A DNA stretch of 64,000 bases, from the NCBI GenBank assembly GCA_002746535.1, contig NVWA01000023.1, forward strand, positions 30,080 through 94,079, written 5' to 3'. The notes beneath the pieces are model-generated. The model was given only the letters and a program-made list of their open reading frames with translations. It did no database searches and had not been told where the DNA came from. The DNA comes from Planctomycetota bacterium. GTDB taxonomy: Bacteria; Planctomycetota; GCA-2746535. Positions 9,267-18,982 of this stretch are shown one piece after another. The translations under genes and the position numbers were made by a program. Numbering within the stretch: the stretch's first letter is position 1; each line of letters starts with the position of its first letter.

Positions 9267-10355
9267 TTAATAAACTTTATTTTGATCTTCTTTTAAAGAT
9301 TCAAATACTCGTAGATAACTATTGTATCTCAAAGAGGAGATCTGACCGGCTTCGACAAGATCTTTAACATTGCACTGTGGTTCATGATCATGGGTGCAAT
9401 TAGAAAATTTGCATTGTTCGGCGGGCTCGTGAAACTCTGGGAAATACCAAGATAATTCTTCTGGTTTTATATCCCACACGCCTAATTCCCTAATGCCTGG
9501 GGTGTCAATGATCATCCCACCATTGTCCATTAAATACAATGTTGATTTTCTTGTCGTGTGTCTCCAGCAATGTTTTCCATCACCAACATCTTGCGTTTTT
9601 AAATTTAATTCTGGGGAAACAGCATTTAAAATAGAGCTTTTGCCAACGCCACTGTGGCCGGTAAAAACAGCAATTTTATTTGATAAGGTTTCTTTGATTT
9701 CTTTAATCCCTTTTTGTTCTGTAGCAATGGTATAAATAACTTTTATACCTAGCTTCTCATATTCAAAAATATCTTTAGGAGGTGAGTCAACTAGATCCAT
9801 TTTATTCATTATTATGATTACACTTACACCGTTTTTTTCTGCTGTTAATAAAAATCTATCTATTAGCGCTGGTTTGAAGGCTGGTTTTAAAGTTGAAACT
9901 ACTATGCATATTACATCTATGTTTGCTGCAATTACTTTTTCTTTTACAAGTGATAATTTGGTACCTTTTGCTGCTGGTCTTGAAAGTTTTGTTTTGCGTT
10001 CAAGTATTCTGCGTATTACCCAATTATTTTCGTCTATTTTTTCAACGAGAACTTGATCACCAGTAGCAATTAGGCTTTCTGTTTTTTCTTTAAATTGTCC
10101 GCCAATGACACAATCTTTTATATCGTCCTCTATAAGTACTTTTGCATTCTTTCTTGAAACCTCTACGATTAAACATTGAGTAAGATTTTCTGTATTGATA
10201 GTGTCTGTTTCGCTTAAGAGTAATTCTTTTTTATTTTTTTTTCTGCGATAATGACTTTGTTTATCAGGCTCATCAGCCACATTTAAATTTTGCCCATCTT
10301 CATCTACAAAATTTATCTGCTGTTTTCTCTTTGGATTGTTTTGATTTTGATTCAT
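9267..10355 (-). CDS. rsgA: Ribosome small-subunit-dependent GTPase RsgA
   Basis: Circularly permuted GTPase that checks late maturation of the 30S subunit. The order of motifs is permuted as expected: NKMD (G4) comes before the P-loop GHSGVGKSS (G1), and DTPG (G3) follows. An OB-fold precedes the GTPase core and a zinc site CKFSNCTHDHEPQC follows it. The first 45 or so residues are a polar basic extension beyond the usual start. It lies 7 bases downstream of fmt and is probably co-transcribed with it. It converges on the response regulator with an 11-base gap and no visible terminator between. Confidence 0.95.
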   Translation of the reverse strand: MNQNQNNPKRKQQINFVDEDGQNLNVADEPDKQSHYRRKKNKKELLLSETDTINTENLTQCLIVEVSRKNAKVLIEDDIKDCVIGGQFKEKTESLIATGDQVLVEKIDENNWVIRRILERKTKLSRPAAKGTKLSLVKEKVIAANIDVICIVVSTLKPAFKPALIDRFLLTAEKNGVSVIIIMNKMDLVDSPPKDIFEYEKLGIKVIYTIATEQKGIKEIKETLSNKIAVFTGHSGVGKSSILNAVSPELNLKTQDVGDGKHCWRHTTRKSTLYLMDNGGMIIDTPGIRELGVWDIKPEELSWYFPEFHEPAEQCKFSNCTHDHEPQCNVKDLVEAGQISSLRYNSYLRVFESLKEDQNKVY

Positions 10356-10362
10356 TGTCTGT

Positions 10363-11298
10363 TTAATGCCATTGATTATTTATATCTAATTGATTTCCAT
10401 TTAGGAACTCTGCTGTTGACTGTTTCTTTTTTCCTTCACGTTGTAATTTAAAAATCCTAAGGCATCCATTACCTGTACCAATTAGGAAATTTAAAGGATT
10501 TAAATCTTTAATAATTCCGGGTTGCCCTTTTTCATCGGTTGATGTTGCTTTTAATATTTTTATTCTAGCATCTTTATTTTTAAGATTAACAAATGAGAAC
10601 GAGCCTGGCCATGGATAAAAAGCTCTGATTTTTCTTTCAATAATATTGGCAGACTCATTCCAATTAATATGTCCCATTTGTTTGGTAAGTTTTTTAACAA
10701 AAGTTGCCTTAGATTCATCTTGAGGGATGGCATTAATTTTATTGGTTTCCACCATATTGCATGTTTCTAATAATAATGTTGAACTAAGTTCACTTAATTT
10801 ATCGTGTAAAGTACTGGCATTATCTTCTTTTGATATAGATATAGTATCTGAATTTACAATATCGCCTGCATCAACTTTCAAAACCATTTTCTGAATAGTA
10901 ACACCCGTAGTGGAATCTCCATTTAGTAGAGGAGCCGTTATGGGTGATGCACCTCTATATTGAGGTAATAAAGAACCATGCGCATTTATATAACCGTATT
11001 TTGGAATATTGAGAATTTTAGTTGAAAGAATATTGCCGTAAGCAATGACCACACCTAAATCAAATTCTAATTGATTTAATTGATTAAATGCCTCATCCGT
11101 TTTAAGTGAACTTGGTGTGTATACGGGGATGTTCAATTCATTTGCTAGGGATTTAATTGGAGTTGGATTTTCTTGGCTTCCTCTTCCTGAAGGTTTGTCA
11201 GGTTGAGTATAGATTGCAATAATTTCATGATGTGACTGGTAAAGTTTAGTGAGTGATGGTAGACTATATTCCGGACTACCAAAGAAAATGAGCTTCAT
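10363..11298 (-). CDS. fmt: Methionyl-tRNA formyltransferase
   Basis: Transfers a formyl group from 10-formyl-tetrahydrofolate to initiator Met-tRNA. The N-terminal MKLIFFGSPEYS strand, the catalytic segment NAHGSLLPQYRGASPI with its Asn and His, and the following VDAGDIV loop are all present. The C-terminal domain for tRNA recognition contains AFYPWPGSF. The length of 311 aa is normal. The usual neighbour def (peptide deformylase) is not in this window. rsgA follows on the same strand after 7 bases. Confidence 0.95.
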   Translation of the reverse strand: MKLIFFGSPEYSLPSLTKLYQSHHEIIAIYTQPDKPSGRGSQENPTPIKSLANELNIPVYTPSSLKTDEAFNQLNQLEFDLGVVIAYGNILSTKILNIPKYGYINAHGSLLPQYRGASPITAPLLNGDSTTGVTIQKMVLKVDAGDIVNSDTISISKEDNASTLHDKLSELSSTLLLETCNMVETNKINAIPQDESKATFVKKLTKQMGHINWNESANIIERKIRAFYPWPGSFSFVNLKNKDARIKILKATSTDEKGQPGIIKDLNPLNFLIGTGNGCLRIFKLQREGKKKQSTAEFLNGNQLDINNQWH

Positions 11299-11436
11299 TT
11301 ATATTACATACCTTTAACTTCGAAATTATTTCATTATCGTTATTAAGGTTGAAATTCAATAAAGAAAGAAGTTGATGGTAGAAGTTTGAACTTACAATTT
11401 AAAATCTTTAAGTAATAGTGAAGTGAAATAGAGATA

Positions 11437-11459
11437 AAGGGTAGTTGTTTTCTACCCTT
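11437..11459 (-). terminator. Hairpin terminator after the EF-hand gene
   Basis: A perfect 8-bp stem AAGGGTAG/CTACCCTT with a 7-base loop lies just past the stop of the minus-strand EF-hand gene. On that strand it is followed by TTATCTCTATTTC, a moderately T-rich run. It fits an intrinsic terminator that separates this gene from fmt-rsgA. Confidence 0.6.
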
Positions 11460-11463
11460 ATAA

Positions 11464-12657
11464 TTAATAAGAGTCTACTAATCTTTGGGCACTCTCTATA
11501 TTAATTGAAAAATAATCTAATAAATCAGGATGATCAAAAAGACTTTCTAATTCAATAAGATGTGCGTTAAGAAACTCATCCGTGATTGGATTATCTTTTA
11601 ATTTACTGGTTATACTGTCCAATTTAAAGGCTCTTATTACTTCATTTAACTTACTTGGATCATCAATGATCTTTTTTACAGCATCAGGGTTATCCTTTAA
11701 GAATTCAGCAAAGTTACCAGAAGATCCACCAGAAAATCCTATTACAGCTTGAGCGACTTTCGGATTTTGTGCTAAAAAGCTGATAGTAAACTCAGAAGGA
11801 TGAGAAAGCGAATGAGCTTTCTCTGCTTGTTCTTGAAATGATTCTGACTTTTCTAAAACAGCATTTAATAGATCATCTGAAAGGTCTTTTGTTTTATCTA
11901 ATAGTTTTATTTCCTGTGATAATTCTTCAATGCTCAATCGCTGATTTTGGTCTTTATCGATATTGTTGAAAAAATCTGAGCTTAAATTTGTTTCATCTAT
12001 TGATAAATCATTTGATCCGTCTTTATCTAATTCAGTCATTTTCTCGGTGACTTTTTCGGTAACTTTTTCGTTGTAGGTTTTCTCTTCACCCAAAACAAAT
12101 GCGGCTAATTTTTCGGTCACAATATCGTGAGTTTTTTGTATTTCGTTTGATACCTTGTCAGGTAATACACCCAGCACTGATAATGCATCTTCAAAACCTT
12201 CACCTATTGCTTCCCCTATGATATCGGCATATTCTTGTCTAGCTTCTTGGGTATCCTCTTTGCCCCCAAACTCAAGAAAAGTTTCATAAAAAGATGTAGC
12301 AAAATTATAGATTCGGTTTGCTGTATTTTCAGCATTAAAGTAATCTAGATCATTTTGATCTGGCAAATTGTTCTCTGTATTTGTTAACTCAAGTGCTTTT
12401 TTATGTAACGTTTCATTTATTTCATTCAGTTGTTGCTCTAAAATTAAATTTAGATCATCCCTGCTTCCAAAACTGGAAATAGCTTTTTGGTTAACAAATG
12501 CAAGAGATTCTGCCAAAATTAATGACGGATCACTTCCAAAATCTACTTTATCTGCAGATTGATTACCAGTGACGGATTTTCCTCCGGCACTATTAAAATT
12601 TTTCGTTTTCAGGTAATTTAAATTTAAATGTACCTGATTAATTGGTTTAGCTTCCAT
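11464..12657 (-). CDS. EF-hand calcium-binding-like protein (DUF5610-like)
   Basis: Protein of unknown function without signal peptide or membrane segment, mostly helical. Two adjacent 12-residue EF-hand loops are visible: DKDGSNDLSIDE (residues 211-222) and DKDQNQRLSIEE (234-245), with acids at the usual ligand positions, so calcium binding is likely. The segment at about 105-165 (NFATSFYETF, then YADIIGEAIGEGFEDALSVLG) resembles what I recall of DUF5610, which should be checked. The N-terminus is low in complexity and the C-terminal third contains short repeated helices. It stands alone with its own terminator. Confidence 0.7.
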   Translation of the reverse strand: MEAKPINQVHLNLNYLKTKNFNSAGGKSVTGNQSADKVDFGSDPSLILAESLAFVNQKAISSFGSRDDLNLILEQQLNEINETLHKKALELTNTENNLPDQNDLDYFNAENTANRIYNFATSFYETFLEFGGKEDTQEARQEYADIIGEAIGEGFEDALSVLGVLPDKVSNEIQKTHDIVTEKLAAFVLGEEKTYNEKVTEKVTEKMTELDKDGSNDLSIDETNLSSDFFNNIDKDQNQRLSIEELSQEIKLLDKTKDLSDDLLNAVLEKSESFQEQAEKAHSLSHPSEFTISFLAQNPKVAQAVIGFSGGSSGNFAEFLKDNPDAVKKIIDDPSKLNEVIRAFKLDSITSKLKDNPITDEFLNAHLIELESLFDHPDLLDYFSINIESAQRLVDSY

Positions 12658-12801
12658 AATAAACCTTTAACCTCCTATCTTTATATATCGGTAAAATAGC
12701 AGGTGGTGATTAACTTCTTTAGGCAATTATTGCCGAATATAGTTGAAATTGTGGCAAATTTAGCCGGATAGAAAATAATATTTTCAAAAGGTAAATAATA
12801 A

Positions 12802-13425
12802 TTACTTTACAGTGATCGTCACTTCTTTTGTTAAATTATTATTTACATCCTCAATTGTGACTTTGGTTATTCCTATTTTTAATAATTCAATGAGATTTGG
12901 ATTGTTGGCTGCATCCAATATATTTGCTACGGAGGTATCATTTATTAAGAGCGTAAATTTCGCATCATTTTCAGGGTTGAGAGTTGTGATTTCTAATAAT
13001 ATAGATTGGCCTATAATTCCATCAATTGGATCAGGTGTGACTTCTAGTTTTGGAGGGTCTTTGACCGTAACTTCAATAGTTCTTGGCACGGCTGTTGGGT
13101 TGGCCTGATCGGTTATAGTAAATGTAGTTGAGCCAGCTTTTTGTCCTTTTATAACTATTTGGCCAGTAGGTAGCTTATTTACTTGAGCGATGCCTGTTGG
13201 TGAGGGTATGGCTGTGTATATAGGTTCACTGACTCCAAATTGAGTTTCAACGCCAATAGTAACTTCCTGGCCAACAATTACTGCATAAGGGCCACTAGTT
13301 AAATTTATTATGGGAGTTGTGCCTGAGCCATCAATTACTATAGGTTTACTATGGTCACCGCAACTAGTTAAGATGAATATTGAAATAATTAAAAAATACT
13401 TAATTAGCTGGTTCAATTGTGGCAC
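12802..13425 (-). CDS. Ig-like lipoprotein
   Basis: Probable lipoprotein. A hydrophobic stretch ends in the lipobox LTSC (Cys at about residue 22), so the protein should be lipidated and envelope-attached. The rest is made of beta-rich repeats of about 80 residues that look like bacterial Ig-like (BIG2-type) domains, with strands such as FTITDQANPTAVPRTIEVTV. The start is GTG at 13425, or TTG three codons later, inside the last codons of clpS. The 26-base overlap suggests translational coupling with clpS, but a functional link is not evident. Confidence 0.7.
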   Translation of the reverse strand: MPQLNQLIKYFLIISIFILTSCGDHSKPIVIDGSGTTPIINLTSGPYAVIVGQEVTIGVETQFGVSEPIYTAIPSPTGIAQVNKLPTGQIVIKGQKAGSTTFTITDQANPTAVPRTIEVTVKDPPKLEVTPDPIDGIIGQSILLEITTLNPENDAKFTLLINDTSVANILDAANNPNLIELLKIGITKVTIEDVNNNLTKEVTITVK

Positions 13426-13756
13426 TCATAGGTCCTTTAGAATTTTGCATTAATATATCTGGCCCAAAATTGGAAATTTGTTCTTGTTTTAATTCTGCTT
13501 TTTCGAGATGTGTTGTAATACATATCGTTCGTCCTTTTTTATCAACCTCTAAAGTGTGCTGATAAGCCTTTTCAAATGTCATTCTAAATAGAGACATAAG
13601 TAGTTTTATAACGTATTCATAAGTATGTGTATTGTCATCCCACAATATTACGTGATATAAGGGCGCAAACTTTGGTTTTTTTTCCAAAAGTGGGGTGGCT
13701 GTTTGACCTTTATCGTCCTCAGAACAATAAATCTTTATTTGGTTTTTGGAATACAT
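13400..13756 (-). CDS. clpS: ClpS-like N-degron adaptor
   Basis: Adaptor that delivers proteins with bulky N-terminal residues to a Clp protease. The fold is recognisable: YHVILWDDNTHTYEYVI (about residues 32-48, with the substrate-pocket Asp/Asn region), LLMSLFRMTFEKAY, then VDKKGRTICIT and the LEKAELKQEQI helix. The N-terminal 25 residues and C-terminal tail lie outside the core. It follows dapB by 33 bases on the same strand. No clpA is present in the window, so the partner ATPase must be elsewhere. Confidence 0.85.
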   Translation of the reverse strand: MYSKNQIKIYCSEDDKGQTATPLLEKKPKFAPLYHVILWDDNTHTYEYVIKLLMSLFRMTFEKAYQHTLEVDKKGRTICITTHLEKAELKQEQISNFGPDILMQNSKGPMSATIEPAN

Positions 13757-13789
13757 ATCTTCATACCAAAAAGAGCTTTATGTAAATTT

Positions 13790-14581
13790 TTATAAATTTA
13801 ATACATCATACATAGTGTACAGACCGGGATCTTTATTTGCAAGCCATTTCCCAGCTTTAATAGCACCACTTGCAAAAGTATCTCGTGTATGCGCTCTGTG
13901 GGTGAGCTCAATAGTTTCTCCCAAAGCACCATATATAATTGTATGTTCACCTACGATATCACCTGCTCTAACAGAATGTAGGGCTATTTCTTTTTGTGTT
14001 CGTTCGCCAACTTGGCCTTCTCGACCATAAATACCGACTTCTTTTAAATCTCTTTTGATTCCTTCTGCAATAGATTCTGCTATGCTAAGAGCTGTTCCTG
14101 AGGGAGCGTCTTTTTTGAAACGGTGATGTTTTTCAATTATTTCAATATCATAGTCATCCCCGAGTGCTTTAGCAATTTGAGAGGCAAATCTAAATAATAA
14201 GTTAACGCCAATGCTCATGTTTGAGCCAATTAAAATCGGAATTTGTTCTGATAAGTCTTTTAATTCTTTTAGCTGTGCATCGTTTAAACCTGTGGTTCCA
14301 GTAACAAATGCTATCTTGTTCTTTTGGCAAACTTGGGCCATCTTTATGGTTGAATTTGGTTGACTGAAATCGATCAAACATTCTGCAGTGGTATCTAATT
14401 CATGGGATATTTTTACTCCCATTGATCCCTCACCATTTATGTCTCCGATGTCTTTTCCCAAGTCAGGACTTTCAGGATATTCAATTGCACTAACTAATTT
14501 ACAGTTTTTATCTTGATTTATTAAGGCAGAAATTCTTTTGCCCATACGGCCAGACGCACCATTTAATCCTAATTTAATCAT
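13790..14581 (-). CDS. dapB: 4-hydroxy-tetrahydrodipicolinate reductase
   Basis: NAD(P)H-dependent reductase of the diaminopimelate/lysine pathway, needed for peptidoglycan precursors and lysine. The nucleotide-binding loop GASGRMG is at residues 7-13. The signature EIIEKHHRFKKDAPSGTAL carries the catalytic His and the Lys that acts as proton donor. The C-terminal part has RAGDIVGEHTIIY. At 263 aa the length is normal. No other lysine-pathway gene lies nearby. It probably leads a transcript with clpS and the Ig-like lipoprotein. Confidence 0.96.
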   Translation of the reverse strand: MIKLGLNGASGRMGKRISALINQDKNCKLVSAIEYPESPDLGKDIGDINGEGSMGVKISHELDTTAECLIDFSQPNSTIKMAQVCQKNKIAFVTGTTGLNDAQLKELKDLSEQIPILIGSNMSIGVNLLFRFASQIAKALGDDYDIEIIEKHHRFKKDAPSGTALSIAESIAEGIKRDLKEVGIYGREGQVGERTQKEIALHSVRAGDIVGEHTIIYGALGETIELTHRAHTRDTFASGAIKAGKWLANKDPGLYTMYDVLNL

Positions 14582-14628
14582 ATATTTTCCATCATTTTTT
14601 ATTTATAAATGCGCGTATTGTAGTGGGA

Positions 14629-15501
14629 TTAGTGCCCTTGTCGAGCTTCTACGATGTGGGCTCTTTCTCGCATATCTTTAAGAGACATATTGATTTTTTG
14701 TAAAATTCTATCGTAACGACTTCTTTGGCCTTCCGGTAGATTATCAATTGCTTTGTGTAACATATCACGTCCTCTTTCGAGAGCTACTTTAGTTTTTGGA
14801 GCACTATCTCTATTTTTGCTAAATGCATTCATAGCGTCATTTGTGACTTGTAGGGCTGTGCCAACAGCATCTCGCTTAATGCCTGTAGGTTTGTTTTCAG
14901 GTGTTCCACTCATTTTCATAATTATCAGGACTATCACCACTAAAACAGCTAATCCTAAACCGGAAATAATGTGCATATTATTATTACTTGTGCTTCCTCG
15001 TTTAGCATTTTTACGACTTGATCTTCTTTGAGATCCAGATTTACTTTTGCTTTCTTCTCTTTCTGATGTTCGCTTACTTCTTTTAGAACTTGCAGGAGAG
15101 GACCTTTTCGACAATTTGGTAGTTTCTCTATCAGGTCTTGAAGTTAATCTAGTTGACTCTCTTTTAGGTCTTGGAATTGGCTTAGTAGATGCTTCTCTTT
15201 TTGACTTTGAAGCAGACCTTGTTGATTGAGTTGGTGAAACTTGTTTTCTACTAGAAGAATTTGCCTGTGTGATCGGACTTCTGGAAGTAGTGGTAGAACT
15301 CTTTGCTGCCACAATCTTTTTTGTAACCTTTTTAACTGCTGCTGATTTCTTTTTTTGAGTCGGCTTCGTATCTAATCTACTTGTTTTATTTGAATTAGAA
15401 GTTCTTTCAGAATTTGGTTTTGCAGGCTTTTTACTTACTGTAGCGGTAGATCTTTGGCTTCTATTTTTTGAAGGAATTTTTCTAGATCTTGATTCGCTCA
15501 T
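14629..15501 (-). CDS. Basic Ser/Arg/Lys-rich single-pass membrane protein
   Basis: I do not recognise a family. Residues 1 to about 170 are low in complexity and rich in Ser, Arg, Lys and Thr with short near-repeats such as RPKREST and RPDRETT. One membrane segment follows (about 177-196, IISGLGLAVLVVIVLIIMKM), then a helical domain of about 90 residues (LERGRDMLHKAIDNL). The topology is probably cytoplasmic basic tail, one crossing, outer helical domain. The basic tail could bind nucleic acid or anionic lipid; this is speculation. It stands alone ahead of dapB. Confidence 0.65.
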   Translation of the reverse strand: MSESRSRKIPSKNRSQRSTATVSKKPAKPNSERTSNSNKTSRLDTKPTQKKKSAAVKKVTKKIVAAKSSTTTSRSPITQANSSSRKQVSPTQSTRSASKSKREASTKPIPRPKRESTRLTSRPDRETTKLSKRSSPASSKRSKRTSEREESKSKSGSQRRSSRKNAKRGSTSNNNMHIISGLGLAVLVVIVLIIMKMSGTPENKPTGIKRDAVGTALQVTNDAMNAFSKNRDSAPKTKVALERGRDMLHKAIDNLPEGQRSRYDRILQKINMSLKDMRERAHIVEARQGH

Positions 15502-15918
15502 ATTTACTTCAAATTTAAAAGTTTATGCCTTCGCAAAGGCAGAAAATCCGAGTATAGGTTAGAATTCTATGGAATCAAGGAGGAAAGTTCTATACTAGAT
15601 TGCGTAAATTTTATAGATAAATCTTGCAACAAATCATTTCCTTTATTTGGTAAGATATTCTTATTATTGAAGCATTTTAAAGTGTATATAAATTAGTTGT
15701 AAGTTGCTGAAAAATATGTGCTTATATTTTAATTAGAGCGAAGGAGTCGCATTGAAATAGTAATTGGGTTCCTCTCTTTAATTAAATTTTAAGTTTTATT
15801 TGATTAAAAAAAAGTAAATTTATTGAATAAATGGAAAGTAAAAGGGGTTGTTTTGTCATTAAACGGTTTAGCGATTAGAGCTATTTTATAATGTCATATT
15901 TAAATAAGGTTTGAATCA
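15502..15918. other. Intergenic region, 417 bases
   Basis: No convincing gene is seen. Close to the start of the basic protein gene is a small hairpin TGCCTT-CGCA-AAGGCA (15526-15541), on the 5' side of that minus-strand gene. The rest is AT-rich with poly-A and poly-T runs and must contain the promoter of the basic protein gene and the 3' end of the O-antigen-ligase transcript. A small RNA cannot be excluded. Confidence 0.4.
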
Positions 15919-18900
15919 TTATTTTTTTAAACTGTTCCGTTTACCATTAACTTGAGATTCTAAATATTTAGTGACAGCCATTACTGACTGATTTTTTAAA
16001 ATCATATTTGCTTTGATGGCTTTTGCTTTGTTGATATGTTCATCAATTATACTTCTTGTTTTATCTGAGATCGTTTTTGAGTAGAACAGGTAATTTTTTG
16101 CAATTTGTAAATGGGCATAATGTTTAAATTGAGGGAATTTATCGGATTTATTTAATTCGTTTAAGGCTTTTTTGTAAGTATCTAAAGACTGTTTTATTAA
16201 AGAAACTTTATTCTTAACATCTTTGTTGGCTAGTTTTTCTAATATTTCCCCTTTTTTTAATTTCATTTCTATCTTTGCATCTATTAGAAGGATTTTAAAT
16301 TTTTCCATCTTTAATTTCTTATTATTATAATCCTCTAAAGCTAACTTTTCATTCTGGCCAAATCTACCTTTACCAAATGTTTTAAATTGATTCTGGACAT
16401 TTTGCGCTTGAAGAAAATCTTGATTAATTTTAATTTGCCTAAGCTCTAATTCTTTTTCTTGATACTCTAATGTACTAAGCGCACCTTTCCAATTATTTAG
16501 TGCCGTGTAAGATTTTGTTAAATTTTGTACCGCTTTAGGCAAACTGGTTATTGCTCTCAATAGTTTAGCTTTATAATTTTGATCTAAATTCATGAATTTT
16601 CGATTTGTACGCTGTTTGCCACTATCTTTATACAACGTCCATTTTTTATTAGCTGTGTCGTATTCATTTATAAATTTATTGATGACGTTTTCATAAATTA
16701 ATGAGCATTCTTTGTATTTTTTTTCAGAGAATAATAGTCCAGCTTTGTTTAACTTAGCACTTGTTTCATATGGGTTTACGCTAATTGCTTTATCAAAAGC
16801 CGCTTTAGATTTGTCTAAATAAGAGTTCGCTAATTTTGGATTTTTTTGTCGATAGAATAAATATTGTTTTTGTCTAATGAAACCTATGTTGTTCCAAACA
16901 TCGTAAAAATCGCTTCTTATACTTAAGGCATAGTCAAACCATTTCATCGCCCCAGCTACCGTTTCTTTGACTTCCTTTTCAGTTGTTTTCTTATTAGTTA
17001 CCAATGCAGTTAGTTTTTTTGAATAGATGCTGCCAATCTGGCTTAAAGTATTTAAATCATTTGGGTAATACTTTAAACCTTTCTCCAGTTCCTCTATTGC
17101 TAAATCGTATTTGCCTAATTTTATATAGGCATACCCTAATAAAATGTTTGTTTTGCTTCTTAAGGGGTTCTTTTTTAAAGCCATTTTACCTGAAGAAATA
17201 ACTTGATTTACGTCACCTTGATTTAAATTATCAAATGCCGTTTTAAAATATACATCAGCTGCAGCTCTTCTATTCTGAACGTATACAAGAAAAATAAAAC
17301 CAAAGATAAAAACAATGATTCCAGCCATTGCAAAACTTTTGGATAATTTTATTTCCTTATTTTCTTTTGGAAAAGCTAAATCATGAAGAGCAACAATTAT
17401 TGCCACCATGACGTAGAACATTAAAACAGGAACAGCTTTTTCAAAAGGAAAACTGGTTAAGGCTGATATCATCACTCCAATAATTGAAAGCATGGCAAAT
17501 ACGGCTTTTATTGATAAATGATGATCAACGCCAGTTTTCAAAGTGATGTGGAAGCCAAAATAAAATATACCAACTCCTAAGCCTAACATTAATAGAACTC
17601 CAGGAATTCCCAGATCTGCAAATATTTGTAGGTAATCATTGTGCACTCTTACAAGTTGCATACCTGGCCTATAAATGGGGTCGTTATAATAAATTCGTCG
17701 ATATTCACCATAATGGATCTGCCAATTGTATAAGCCAAACCCCGTCCATTTTTTTGTTTTAGCCATCTCGTAGGTATTTCTCCATTGAACTTTCCGCATG
17801 TTTTTTGAATCCCCAATACCTGTATGGTCTTCATCTTTCAAATCTCGATTGTAGATCCAAGATTCTTCAGGACTTGTTCGGAAAATTGATAAAAACCTAT
17901 CTAAATAATTAAATTTTGGAGTTTCATCAAGGGTGACTTCTTTCTTTTCTGCTTGTGTTGTAGATGATTTTGATTCTGGTTCATTTGTTGCTTTTTCTGC
18001 ATTTGATACCATAAATATAAGAGCAAATAAAGAAAAAAGTCCAATAGATATATATCCTTTCATAGGAGTAAGATAATTTTTTGTAGTTTCCTTACCTTCT
18101 GCGATAAACATAATTGATAGAATAATGGTGGCAAGAATAACTTGGATCGATAGACCAAGCATACCGGTTCTCGTTTGGGTAAAGAAGATTAAATTACACG
18201 CTAATACAAAGAATAGACCCGCGAAGATGTTGATAATAATAAATTCATTGTCGACTTTGATAAAAAAGAAATATAGAAATATTGGAATGCTGATTAAAAC
18301 AAAATGAATCATCATATTCTTATTTCCAAAAGTAGCTGAAGGAGAAACAACTTGAGGATACATGTTAAAGCCAGCATCTTTGTGTTGAAAAATTGCTATT
18401 AAAACAATGTAGGCGGCACTCAAAGCTATTGCCGTAAATAATATTGAAACATGTGTTTTGCTTTTTATAGAATTATAGATGACAAAAAAGATGATGGTGC
18501 AAGCTACCCATTGTGAATAAATCATTAAACCTTCATAGACATTTGTTGCCCATGTCAAAGATAAGCCAGACCATAAAATGAGACCTAAAATGGGTAAGTA
18601 GATAGCTGATTTTTTGATGATGATTTTGCCGTTGAGGTAAGAATCAAGAAACCATAATATTAGAAAAATAAAACTGATAGATTGTGTATAGATACATTGA
18701 GCTAAATTTGCAAAGTCATACCATTCAGCGCCCATGCACACTAAGGGTGCAATAAAAATAAGAAGACTGTAAATCAAAATAAATACATATGAGCGAGGTT
18801 GCTCTAATGTGTTTGTGATATTATTATTTGTTGAACCTAGAAGACCGATCGATTTTAGGTGCTCTAAAATGTCGTTTAATGGTATGTTTAAATCTTTACT

Positions 18901-18969
18901 TATTTCTTCTGGTGATCGTACTTTTATAAGTTTTCGGATTGCTTTACTTTTTTTATGGGATAAAGGCAT
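15919..18969 (-). CDS. O-antigen ligase/polymerase-like protein with TPR domain
   Basis: Large polytopic membrane protein. Residues 1-45 form a basic helix-turn-helix-like stretch (SPEEISKDLNIPLNDILEHL). About a dozen membrane segments span 55-560, and the Wzy_C-type loop lies near 410-470 (GFGLYNWQIHYGEY, VRVHNDYLQIFADLGIPGV). The remaining 440 or so residues are TPR repeats, for example NILLGYAYIKLGKYDLAIEELE. Proteins of this class join or extend undecaprenyl-linked glycans on the outer side of the inner membrane. It lies 13 bases downstream of a REC-kinase hybrid, which may govern it. The substrate glycan is unknown. Confidence 0.82.
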   Translation of the reverse strand: MPLSHKKSKAIRKLIKVRSPEEISKDLNIPLNDILEHLKSIGLLGSTNNNITNTLEQPRSYVFILIYSLLIFIAPLVCMGAEWYDFANLAQCIYTQSISFIFLILWFLDSYLNGKIIIKKSAIYLPILGLILWSGLSLTWATNVYEGLMIYSQWVACTIIFFVIYNSIKSKTHVSILFTAIALSAAYIVLIAIFQHKDAGFNMYPQVVSPSATFGNKNMMIHFVLISIPIFLYFFFIKVDNEFIIINIFAGLFFVLACNLIFFTQTRTGMLGLSIQVILATIILSIMFIAEGKETTKNYLTPMKGYISIGLFSLFALIFMVSNAEKATNEPESKSSTTQAEKKEVTLDETPKFNYLDRFLSIFRTSPEESWIYNRDLKDEDHTGIGDSKNMRKVQWRNTYEMAKTKKWTGFGLYNWQIHYGEYRRIYYNDPIYRPGMQLVRVHNDYLQIFADLGIPGVLLMLGLGVGIFYFGFHITLKTGVDHHLSIKAVFAMLSIIGVMISALTSFPFEKAVPVLMFYVMVAIIVALHDLAFPKENKEIKLSKSFAMAGIIVFIFGFIFLVYVQNRRAAADVYFKTAFDNLNQGDVNQVISSGKMALKKNPLRSKTNILLGYAYIKLGKYDLAIEELEKGLKYYPNDLNTLSQIGSIYSKKLTALVTNKKTTEKEVKETVAGAMKWFDYALSIRSDFYDVWNNIGFIRQKQYLFYRQKNPKLANSYLDKSKAAFDKAISVNPYETSAKLNKAGLLFSEKKYKECSLIYENVINKFINEYDTANKKWTLYKDSGKQRTNRKFMNLDQNYKAKLLRAITSLPKAVQNLTKSYTALNNWKGALSTLEYQEKELELRQIKINQDFLQAQNVQNQFKTFGKGRFGQNEKLALEDYNNKKLKMEKFKILLIDAKIEMKLKKGEILEKLANKDVKNKVSLIKQSLDTYKKALNELNKSDKFPQFKHYAHLQIAKNYLFYSKTISDKTRSIIDEHINKAKAIKANMILKNQSVMAVTKYLESQVNGKRNSLKK

Positions 18970-18982
18970 GTATGTCTTTTTC

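Noticed and set aside
15047..15229. Plus-strand ORF rich in Leu and Val in the basic-protein gene
   Set aside because: It is the complement of the Ser/Arg/Lys repeats, a usual by-product of low-complexity coding.
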